Assembly: GCF_003185655.1 (NCBI RefSeq)
Contig: NZ_QHJQ01000003.1
Location: 124,001 to 188,000, forward strand
DNA: 64,000 nt
Direction: 5' to 3'
From: Coraliomargarita sinensis
GTDB taxonomy: Bacteria; Verrucomicrobiota; Verrucomicrobiia; Opitutales; Coraliomargaritaceae
This document shows, in pieces, positions 42,316 to 50,600 of this stretch (within the stretch, counting starts at the first letter, position 1; each line of letters opens with the position of its first letter). The position numbers were made by a program, and so were the translations under genes. The notes beneath the pieces were generated by a model. That model searched no databases and was not told the origin of the DNA. It saw nothing but the letters and a program-made list of their open reading frames with translations.

Positions 42316-42627
42316 TTAGGGGTATTCTCCGCCATAAGGAACATCCTTCAATTGCTGCAACCAACCCGAACTGCTCTGTTCAATCCCATACACGTGACCA
42401 CCTCGAATCCTGACAGCGATATCTGGGTAAACCATGGTATAATGACCTTCCAATGCGTGGTTAACTTTCTTATAATGAGTCCCCTTGATACTAATAACCT
42501 GAGATGGTGCCATCCCAATCTTTACGGATTTTTCGGCAATGGCATTCTCGTCAGTTGATAGTTGATGAGAGGCACAGCCACCCAAGAGGATCAATACTAC
42601 AAAAACAGTTAGATATTGCATTTTCAT
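42316..42627 (-). CDS. small putative lipoprotein, BamE/SmpA-like style
   Basis: 103 residues with lipobox LGGCASH. The mature ~85 residues contain KIGMAPSQVISIKG..YKKVNHALEGHYTMVYPDIAVRI, a pattern of one helix then a two-to-three-strand sheet as in BamE/OmlA-type proteins, but too short and diverged to call. It is the first gene of the island's minus-strand run. The 233 nt upstream hold no clear promoter; the start of a second minus-strand frame (MNVEVPTSFEASIMAELANA, 42775) may be a gene remnant. Confidence 0.65.
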   Translation of the reverse strand: MKMQYLTVFVVLILLGGCASHQLSTDENAIAEKSVKIGMAPSQVISIKGTHYKKVNHALEGHYTMVYPDIAVRIRGGHVYGIEQSSSGWLQQLKDVPYGGEYP

Positions 42628-42861
42628 TTACCGCACACTGATCAAAGCAGCTGGTTTTGATCAGTATTGCAAGAGCGAGTTCGTCGCTGTAAAATTCCCT
42701 AATCCATCCGTCCTCTGCGTTTGCAAGCTCGGCCATAATGGAAGCCTCAAAGGATGTGGGCACTTCGACATTCACTTATCCCACCTAGCAGTCTGACTCC
42801 GCGAGATTTCCGTAACATGTCAATGCTGACCAAAAGCCGACTTTCACCATCTATTAATTGA

Positions 42862-43137
42862 AACCAACCCGGAGCCAGTTCCGTAGCTTACTTCTCAAAG
42901 TCACTCGACAGAAAGATTGACTGGCAACTTAACGCTCTCACCACAGACGATATCATCGTTTTTGAGAAAGCAAAAGACCGCCCTGTCCTTATCAGTGCCC
43001 TCGCCTGCAAACCGGATGTTCTAGTTACTTTGGACCGTGCAGATTTCCACGAACGACTTGGAGCACAATTCTATGGCATCGCTATTCGGACTCCCGGTGA
43101 ATGGCTCATGGAACTCCGAGAGCAGGGATTGATCTGA
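42862..43137 (+). pseudogene. 5'-truncated PIN toxin remnant
   Basis: Encodes the C-terminal ~90 residues of a PIN toxin closely related to the intact one at 37782-38204 ([58 protein letters not shown]). Upstream of about 42862 the similarity ends and a stop is in frame, and no antitoxin gene is left. The remaining frame has no internal stop. A BaiN 3'-end copy follows five bases after its stop, repeating the arrangement at 38204. Confidence 0.85.
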
Positions 43138-43141
43138 GGCA

Positions 43142-43405
43142 ACGGGAAACGGCTCATCCAAAGAAAATGTCAATATTTCACTGGTAAGATCAAATGGCCT
43201 TCCGAAGGTCGTTCCCAGTGAGTTTGTGACCTGTGGTGGCATCTGCAGAAAGGAAATCGACTGGAGAACAATGGAGTCGAAAATAGTGCCCGGACTATAC
43301 TTCGCAGGAGAGTGTATCGACTACGACGGCATCACTGGCGGCTTTAACTTCCAGGGAGCTTGGACAACTGGGCGTATCGCCGGCGTTTCTATGGCTCACC
43401 CATAA
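43142..43405 (+). pseudogene. third copy of the BaiN 3' end (detached C-terminal fragment)
   Basis: Open in frame from about 43142 to the TAA at 43403-43405 but without a start codon. It codes for [13 protein letters not shown], then [40 protein letters not shown], and ends GVSMAHP. Its first half is the 101-bp perfect repeat of the BaiN gene. The second half differs from that gene at about 19 positions in 31 codons, only one changing an amino acid (His to Tyr). It may be the original 3' end of the BaiN gene, displaced by insertion. Confidence 0.85.
43184..43284 (+). repeat. 101-bp direct repeat, right copy (possible attachment core)
   Basis: Identical to 37265-37365. Recombination between the two would delete 5919 bp carrying the toxin pair, copy 2 and the lipoprotein cargo, and restore a complete BaiN gene ending in GVSMAHP. 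Confidence 0.9.
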
Positions 43406-43506
43406 ATTGAAATAATTCACAGTCTATATATTTCAGAAACGTCAGCGCCACCTGAATTTATTGATTTAAATGAAGGCTATACCGGAAAATAGCCGAATTA
43501 TTCGTA

Positions 43507-43785
43507 TCAGCATTCTAGCTGCTCCTGACGATCAGTTCTAACCACGCGTTTACCCGTATATTTGAGGGCAATTAACTTCCGGGGCCATCCAAGAATCGTT
43601 TCTGGTCGAATCAAAGTCGCGTATTTCTGTAACTGTGCCCAACCCATGGCTTTGCCTCGCTTGGCAAATTCACGGCGCTGATGGTTGTCCAAACAGAGCT
43701 TCTAACCAGTCGATTCAAACTGCTGTTGCAAAATTTGGTTCTCTTCCAAAAGATACTCAATCGCCTTCTGTTGTTTGCAGTTCAT
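43507..43785 (-). pseudogene. decayed transposase (rve integrase type), N-terminal part
   Basis: Reading leftwards from ATG 43785: MNCKQQKAIEYLLEENQILQ, then after an in-frame TAG (near 43705), DNHQRREFAKRGKAMGW and ATLIRPETILGWPRKLIALK. This is the familiar start of rve-type transposases, where the last segment normally reads like 'PETLLRWHRKLIA.KYDG'. It stops at 43507, before any DDE residue. So it is a dead insertion-sequence fragment. No terminal repeats are recognised. Confidence 0.7.
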
Positions 43786-43948
43786 CCAGCCCGCCAAAAC
43801 CGCTGAATAGAGATCTGGACTTGTTTATTCAAGCGCACGAAGATTAGAATCTTGAGAAAAGGCCGTCAAGGCGCATCAATACTGAACAGATCGTATAAGC
43901 GAAGGCGCCAGGACTAGGAACTGATGATAACCATAACATACGCTTTCC

Positions 43949-45865
43949 ATGCAAAATAACCTCATCAAAGCAACGGTTCAAATTCTTTGTTTAGTTGTGA
44001 CGATATCGAGCGTCGCAAATGGAGAAGCCATAACGATTAACTTTGATGGGAGCCAACCATATGGTTCTACCAGATTAATTTCCGTCTACGAAGAAGACGG
44101 CATCCATATCAAGCCCGTTGGGGCTTTTTCAGAAGAACCGCCATATTTAATGGGACTCAGCGGGTCTGGAGTCACTAACCAAAGCGATAGCGGAAGCGCA
44201 CACCTAACAGGCATTATTGCTGAAATTGAGATACAATCACTCACCAACCAGCGATTCGATGCGAATGCAGTAAGTTTATCAGAATACTCGACTTCGTTTG
44301 CGACACCGCAAGTGATCACCGCGACAGGAGAGCTGGCTGACGGTTCCACAGTCACAACAACATTCACTACAGATGGGCTAATAGGCGAGAACTTAACTGA
44401 CTTTGAAATATTCAATTTCCCGCCCGAATTTACGAACCTAAGGGCGCTCAAATTAAGCAATGAATCAGGGGGCTTTTCTATGGACGACCTCTTATTGAAT
44501 GTGATCAGGGGAAGCTCGGTTGACCTAGTGGTCGAAAAGATCGCTGATACGAACAGCCAGCTACCACTTCAACAGGAAGAGCTTATTTCTCTGAGCAAGG
44601 CATCTCTCAAAGGTGAAACAGTTGCTTTTCAAAGCTACGAATATGGCTTCACTAGAAAGTCAATCTACGCATCGCATGCAGGCGAATTAAAGCATGTCGC
44701 TACCGAATTTTCTACAAGCATTCCGAATAACGGTACTTTTGGGGTCAGCTCAGAGTCTACACCTCTTGTGAATTCTAACGGCGAAGTCTACCTTGAGGTA
44801 TTATTTGGCAGTCATCATGGCGTTTTAAAGTCTTCGGAAGACAATCTGTCATTGGCCTTTGATGAATTTGATGTCGAGCAACTAGTTGGATCGGATACGA
44901 ACTGGTATGCTGGACATGAAATTCGAATGACAGATGACGAACGCATCGTTCGTATGGTCGACACCAGCAATCCACGCCAAAAATGGCTTATCGCTTATGA
45001 CAGCGAGTTATCATTGATCAACTCACCTAGCCCACTGTCGCCATCAGAAATCGCTTACTATGACGACTACGAGGTTTATAGTGAAGGTTTTGCAATAGTG
45101 AAGGATAGCGATCAAACTAAACTATTTCGCAGAGACCATCTTGGAGTCCTGGAAGAATTCGAGTCTGGTTTCAGTGCGATGATTCCTGAAGGCGCGTTAA
45201 TTCAAATCAGTTCCTTGATGGCCAACGGCAGGTGGGCCTATGTAGGAGTTCGCTTTCTACCCTATGGCGGCATGATTCTGGGATGGTCAGGTAACCGATG
45301 GTTTGAATTGAATACAACAGGCGTCAAAGCACATGATGGAACCATGCTTAACGGCAATCCTAGCGCGAAAAGTTTGGATCGCGACTCCCTACTGTTCAAT
45401 GCTCAGAGTGAACTTGGATATTCAGTTTTTCTTTTAAGGAATGGTCTAATTTACAGGATTCTAAGCCCAGGCGATTTACTCGATCACGACCGTATAAACT
45501 CGATTTCACTGTCACGCTATGCACTCGATGCTGATCAGATTGCCGTTTCAGTTGTTTTCGAAGGAGGCCGCCAAGGCGTATATGTCATTGGGCTTGAGAA
45601 TTTGATTACAACGCAATCTGAGAAACTGGAAATGCAACTAACTCAGAATGCCGATACAGTCATGACACTGAATTTAGAAGCAACGGTTGGTGCATTTTAT
45701 CACCTACTATTCAGCGAGAGTTTGGAAAACTTTAAAGTCCTTGAAACAGTTTCAGCTGAAGGCCCTCTTGTTGAATTTACAATAGACCCGAAAGCTAATG
45801 TTCAGCCTAAGATGTTTTACATTGTTGATGAGGCCAGATATACTCCCATACCAACTGAACCATAA
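43949..45865 (+). CDS. large exported protein with Verrucomicrobia-style C-terminal domain
   Basis: 638 residues. Signal peptide at the start (VTISSVANGEA cleavage zone). Residues ~28-185 form a domain opening ITINFDGSQPYGSTRLI and closing FSMDDLLLNVI, like the carbohydrate-binding/PEP-CTERM-associated sandwich domains of exported proteins. A long middle region (190-550) has repeated beta strands resembling a propeller (AYDSELSLINS, LFRRDHLGVLEE, GWSGNRWFEL, VFLLRNGLIYRIL). The end (FYHLLFSESLENFKVLETVS ... FYIVDEA) fits the 'stress-test' domain often terminating exported Verrucomicrobia proteins. No enzyme motif. The 543-bp gap before it holds the transposase remnant. Confidence 0.75.
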   Translation: MQNNLIKATVQILCLVVTISSVANGEAITINFDGSQPYGSTRLISVYEEDGIHIKPVGAFSEEPPYLMGLSGSGVTNQSDSGSAHLTGIIAEIEIQSLTNQRFDANAVSLSEYSTSFATPQVITATGELADGSTVTTTFTTDGLIGENLTDFEIFNFPPEFTNLRALKLSNESGGFSMDDLLLNVIRGSSVDLVVEKIADTNSQLPLQQEELISLSKASLKGETVAFQSYEYGFTRKSIYASHAGELKHVATEFSTSIPNNGTFGVSSESTPLVNSNGEVYLEVLFGSHHGVLKSSEDNLSLAFDEFDVEQLVGSDTNWYAGHEIRMTDDERIVRMVDTSNPRQKWLIAYDSELSLINSPSPLSPSEIAYYDDYEVYSEGFAIVKDSDQTKLFRRDHLGVLEEFESGFSAMIPEGALIQISSLMANGRWAYVGVRFLPYGGMILGWSGNRWFELNTTGVKAHDGTMLNGNPSAKSLDRDSLLFNAQSELGYSVFLLRNGLIYRILSPGDLLDHDRINSISLSRYALDADQIAVSVVFEGGRQGVYVIGLENLITTQSEKLEMQLTQNADTVMTLNLEATVGAFYHLLFSESLENFKVLETVSAEGPLVEFTIDPKANVQPKMFYIVDEARYTPIPTEP

Positions 45866-46157
45866 AAATTGCCGAGATGAGCTGATATAGAAATCAAAGT
45901 AAGGTAACCCTTTTTCACTCCAGATTGGCTCCAGTAATTTATTACGACTTCAGCGACTTTTTAGCGAGATTCCGCGAATTAGATTTGTTGATTATCAACA
46001 CTTCACTAATCCTAAAATGCGCTAATGTTGACTTTGAATCAACTGCGCAATGAAAGCATCTCTCATGAGTCAGCCGATCCGCACTAAAAACGACCGGGGT
46101 TCAACTCAGTTCAGCTCATTTCTCGGGTGATATGTGACTAGAGGGTGCAAATAAATT

Positions 46158-46276
46158 GGTTTACGGCCTTCCCCGCGACGTTCCGTCGCAAGGCCGTTAT
46201 AATTTTTCTTTTGGCGACTGGTTTTAACCAGGGACGGCATTGCCGTTTAGAGGACAGCCCGCGGCGGGCTGTCCTT
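46158..46276 (+). ncRNA. cluster of four hairpins in a gene leader (candidate structured RNA)
   Basis: Four consecutive stems: ACGGCCTT/AAGGCCGT enclosing GCGACG/CGTCGC (46163-46197, followed by TATAATTTTTC), CTGGT/ACCAG (46218-46231), ACGGC/GCCGT (46234-46246) and AGGACAGCCC/GGGCTGTCCT (46251-46275, followed by TTTCTT). The last ends 22 nt before the ATG at 46298. The first and last look like terminators; together they could be an attenuator, riboregulator or small RNA. The rest of the 432-bp gap (45866-46157) shows only a weak GTTGA/TCAAC stem and no gene. Confidence 0.45.
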
Positions 46277-46297
46277 TCTTATTAACACCTAAAAATC

Positions 46298-46645
46298 ATG
46301 AAACTAATAGAAGTAAGAGAATCCGAAATGAAGATTGGGCGTGACATGACGCCTCACTGTGAAGTTGCCAAAATCATTCACCTTTCTGCACACAAATACG
46401 CCATAGCCTTCAACACTGACATCGCTGTTCCTGCAATTGGCTTTGAGTCTGAGGCCTTCACGAAGTTTGTGAAAAATCCACCCAGTCCGATCGTGGATAT
46501 TAAAGCTCACGAGCATATATGTCTGTGCTGCGACTGCGTGTCTGAGGAAATAGTACTGACCATCTCGACAAAAGAAGGAAACAAATACCAGATATCTGAA
46601 TCTGCGGAACTCACTATGCTTATCAACATTAGTATTGTTGATTAA
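46298..46645 (+). CDS. hypothetical protein, cysteine cluster, unknown function
   Basis: 115 residues, no signal peptide or membrane helix. A CLCCDC motif in the middle (IKAHEHICLCCDCVSEE) with a nearby His could bind metal. The rest alternates beta-like segments (EEIVLTISTKEGNKYQIS). No family is recognised. The start codon lies 22 nt after a strong hairpin with a T run, and there is no obvious ribosome site. The same layout is seen for the next gene, so the two may belong together. Confidence 0.55.
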   Translation: MKLIEVRESEMKIGRDMTPHCEVAKIIHLSAHKYAIAFNTDIAVPAIGFESEAFTKFVKNPPSPIVDIKAHEHICLCCDCVSEEIVLTISTKEGNKYQISESAELTMLINISIVD

Positions 46646-46782
46646 ACTCCCCAGCTAATCGACTCATTGGACTTGCCCAAAGCTACGATCCGCCAGCTTT
46701 TAGCCCTACTAAGTGCTATTAATGCTAACTATTGGCGACGCCTTTGACGTGCCCACTGCAGCCACCAAAAGCATAAACGATT

Positions 46783-46816
46783 ACAAAAGGCCGCCCCATA
46801 CGGGGCGGCCTTTTGT
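46783..46816. terminator. perfect 15-bp GC-rich hairpin 17 nt before the next start codon
   Basis: ACAAAAGGCCGCCCC / GGGGCGGCCTTTTGT with loop ATAC. The A- and T-rich outer parts would make it a bidirectional terminator for the 46298 gene, yet the next ATG (46834) follows after only 17 nt. It is either a terminator placed inside a cassette boundary or a leader structure. Confidence 0.7.
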
Positions 46817-46833
46817 GCTTAATACAACACAAT

Positions 46834-47463
46834 ATGAAAAAGTTAAATACCTCAAACCTCGATCTTTCAGCGGCCTTCTACGTCGCCGAGGATCAATTTA
46901 AAAACCGTCTTCTTCGTTTTGATTTAGACTCTTACGCGGTCACATTGCCGCCGTATGAGGGAGCTGTATTCGCCTTCCAGTCATTTGATTTCTCGATGAT
47001 CTTGAATTCGATATCCTCGACCATCTGTGATTTTGTGGTTCTTGAGTCTTCTTGTGTAAACCAAGACACTGATGGTCTTTTTGAAGTCAAAGTCATGAGC
47101 GAAGACGGTGTGGCATATTCAGTCGACAGCTACGGAAATATAACGCAGCTCCAGCCGCTTGAATTGGTTGACGCATTTGGCGACAATGCAATATCGCCGG
47201 TAGACGAATGGGCGCTCGAACCAGTCTCGCCAAATGACCGAATCCTAATCTCAAGGCATCTCGCCATCAAATTGGCCGCCTACCTCGAAGGAGACTGTAA
47301 AGGGGTTTTTCAACAGCTCTGGAGCGAGTTCGAGCGCAACCAGGATACTGGGTCGAAAAAGACTCATCACTTGCATAGTGAATTCGGACCATTTTGCGCC
47401 AGCGAATTGGTCTGCGGCCGTGTCCTGTTAACCACATCCGTTGAGGGCATGTTTATTCCCTAA
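46834..47463 (+). CDS. hypothetical protein, unknown function
   Basis: 209 residues from ATG 46834 (MKKLNTSNLDLSAAFYVAED). No signal peptide, membrane helix or known motif. It appears as a mixed alpha/beta soluble protein with an acidic middle (ELVDAFGDNAISPVDEWALE) and a helix-rich C-terminal third. The upstream frame to 46813 runs into the hairpin and is not used. The spacer between hairpin and ATG (CTTAATACAACACAAT) resembles that of the previous gene (CTTATTAACACCTAAAAATC). It is followed by the convergent end of the large NTPase gene. Confidence 0.6.
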   Translation: MKKLNTSNLDLSAAFYVAEDQFKNRLLRFDLDSYAVTLPPYEGAVFAFQSFDFSMILNSISSTICDFVVLESSCVNQDTDGLFEVKVMSEDGVAYSVDSYGNITQLQPLELVDAFGDNAISPVDEWALEPVSPNDRILISRHLAIKLAAYLEGDCKGVFQQLWSEFERNQDTGSKKTHHLHSEFGPFCASELVCGRVLLTTSVEGMFIP

Positions 47464-47611
47464 TCTGATGAGTCCCCCACTCTGGACGTTATACGGCAGC
47501 AAACCCGATGAATTCCATCCACACCGGCCCTTGCAAACCGATCTATAGATGTGGACGAGGAGCGATTCACCACCCTCGGATGGCTAGAACCGAAAGTTTA
47601 ACCTCACTCAA

Positions 47612-50600
47612 TCAACCCTGCCTAAAATCGACCCCGATGACCTCCAACCCCTCTACTCCTGGTGAATCTGTATAGATTTCTTGAGCTCGTAGAGATAATC
47701 GCTCAATGACTTCATCAAAGTTTAAGGCTGCCCCGCCATCAGGGCTTTGCCACGACCTGTTAGCAGTGCAAGCTACCAAGAAAACCCCAAATCTAGCATT
47801 CTCATCGTTTAGATAGCGTCCGCAAAGCTGCGTTTCGAGGTCCTCGACCAAACTGTTTAGGCTTCTACCCAGATTAGCAATTTTTGCTTCGATGACGACA
47901 TGCCCATTGCATGCTGGATTCTCAATTCGAATATCCAACCGCTCCTCTGCACGTATGACTGATTCTTCAGTACAGCTATAGAGGCCATTTTTACGCAGAT
48001 TCATTTCCCGTGCGACAAAACGTCGGAAGTCTACTTCAATATCTCCGTCACGAACGGACTGACGCAGGGAATGATCCGCTTCTTCTACATCGTGCTTTAT
48101 GGCATTCAGTCTCCGCATTGTAAGATCAAACAGACTTCGAGACGATTTCGGAGGGAACTCGTTTTTCTCAACAAAGGCCTGAAGGTCAGCTGGCTGAAGC
48201 GCTTCAACATCTGCAGCTTTTCCTGATGATTTTTCAGCCAAATCCTTTAACCAGTCTCGATCTTCCTGAAAATCTGGGTCATCAGCTAAAGAAACCAACA
48301 CTTCCTCTGCCCTTGGGTCGGTGCTTTCAGCTAACATCGTTAACAAATACCCTCTAAAGCTCTGTGCGTCGTCCCGCCCTTCCGGGCTGTAGGCTTCTCC
48401 GGTAGGACGACGTATATCGTCTCTGGGATTCACATATTCATAAACCAGTCGAATAAATCGGCCAATATTATCTAGGTGCAGATAATTGGGCTCCTTTACT
48501 AATGGAAAGGAATCCCGTCGCCCCTGTAACATTACACATAACCGAACCATCAGGTTCGATCGGGGATCTGGTGGGGATACACCATCATTGCTTAATATTG
48601 TTTCAATTAGATCCATGGCGGCCTGCGCATCCAATTGAACCAAAATAGCTAACCAAGGACGAAACAGCACATCGTCTGGATCCATACCGTTAAGGGCCGC
48701 CGAGGCTCTATCCGCAAATGATATAACTGGATATTCCCCTTGGACCATTAGCAACTTAAAGGCTGCTGTTAATGCTTGAGAATTCCCCGGAGCTCGATTC
48801 ATGAACAAGTCCAGAACATCGCGACAGACTAGGTGGCCATATTCAGTCTCCTGATCTGTTAGTAATTCAAGATGTCGGCACCACGTATTTGTTCCTTCCG
48901 GGCGGCTCCACTCCTGTTCAATACATTCAATAAGTACTGATCTAACCTCCTCGGAATGACTTTGGGAGAGCTCTGTCATCCAGTCCGCATGACCATTCAT
49001 CTCGTTAACGGCATATAATGCCGCCCGTCTGGCATTATCAGAACTAAGGCCTCCTAGGTCTAATTCCTTTTCTTGATATAGAAACTGGAGACCCGACAGA
49101 CCAGCTATAATTCCATTCGGCGTTGCCTCCAGGTAGTAGGGCTCAGGGGTAAATCTCTCCCAGACGGCTACACAACCGTCCTGAGTGGCTTTAGTTATTC
49201 GACGACCATACTTTACCCTCAACTTCTCCCAATCCTTAACCGCCCACCTCATATTATCTGAGGTTTCACGACATAAGCTGACCAGCCAACCACATTGATC
49301 TGCTGTTCTAAGTTTTTTTATCCGTGAATGTAGCATCCATAAGTTTCTGCATTTACGAAAATACCGCTTTATATACCCACTCTTTTGGAGCCAATACCAC
49401 TTAGTGAAAAACCCCTTCCTTTTGAGACGCCAAAACCAATCAGGTGGCCAGTGAAGACCAATGCGTAACATTTGCTTTCGAAATCTCGGGGAATCCAAGC
49501 CACTTGCCTTGATACTTTGAAGAAGTCTACGCCCGTCACCCCAACGGCACCTGTTCATCCGCCAGAGTTCGACTAGCAGACAAGCGGCAATCTCCTTATC
49601 AAAACTTGCCTCTCTAGTTAAAAGGTCGTCAAAAAGCCAACCTCGATCAAATTGGCACAACTCGAATTTCAAAGTGTGAGACAATGCCCATGATCCGGAA
49701 AATTCAGGCCTAGGGTTCCTGTCCTCTCGACGATCCGCCTCCACCGCCAGCCAAAACGCAATACGCCGGACCTGCGGATGAGCCTTCGTCCAATCATTTA
49801 AATCAATACCTTCACCGTCTAAGCTTAAATCTTCCCGGCAAGTAGATGGGAGCGAGATAATTGCACAGGACGTGCCAACAACCCTCGCCTCCCCTTCTAT
49901 TAAATCTCTCCCACCCAATGCGTGCTTGAGCACGGGAAAAATAAGCTCCTTGGTCCATGCCCCTGGATAATTTGGATCCCGTCCGGTTGAACGGCAACTA
50001 AGCGAAGCTTCATTTAACTCACATAACATGCCCAAGACTTCGATCGGACACCAACCTTCTGGAACTTTCTCAAAGACAGACTTTACGAAATATCGCTCCG
50101 TCGAAAGCCGTCCTGCGTCTGGCGTGCCCTCCAGCCAAGCCTTTAACTCTGCTACAGATAAAACCTGAGGAAACAAAAACCGAACAAGCCATCCTAAATG
50201 AGTCTGCGCAAACTCCGCGTTTCGAAGTGCGTGGTTTTTTAGTCGCAGGAGGTCTTCAGGGCTACCAACTTCACCAATAAGTTCAATTGCCTTGCTTTCA
50301 AGGAGCCTTCTATCCTGCCGTTGAGCGAGAATCTCGAAAGCAGATGGAACACACGCGGAACAACGGCTCTCCGTCGCACACTTTAAAAGCTCAAGGCGGG
50401 GACCGGCACCTATGCTGGAATCGCTGACCATCCTGGCAAGAGACGCACTGTTACATTCATCCACTAGCCGACTCAATGCATAGCGATCCGTGTCGAGGTT
50501 CATAAAATCCCGATCTCTAAAACGCGCAGCAAATGCTTCCAAGACGGCACACTTGAATGAAGATGGCCACTTTGCCGGGTCCCCGTAACGCAAAAAAACC

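Noticed and set aside
42551..42775. 74-codon minus-strand ORF upstream of the small lipoprotein
   Set aside because: Only its first ~40 codons look protein-like (FEASIMAELANAEDGW); the rest overlaps the lipoprotein gene in another frame. At most a gene remnant, so not listed as a gene.
45866..47500. Integron gene cassettes with attC sites
   Set aside because: Single genes with hairpins suggested this, but no core-site pair (RYYYAAC/GTTRRRY) is seen around the hairpins, and no integron integrase is present.
37240..47500. Prophage or integrative conjugative element
   Set aside because: No structural, replication, conjugation or integrase genes are found; only a broken transposase and toxin genes.
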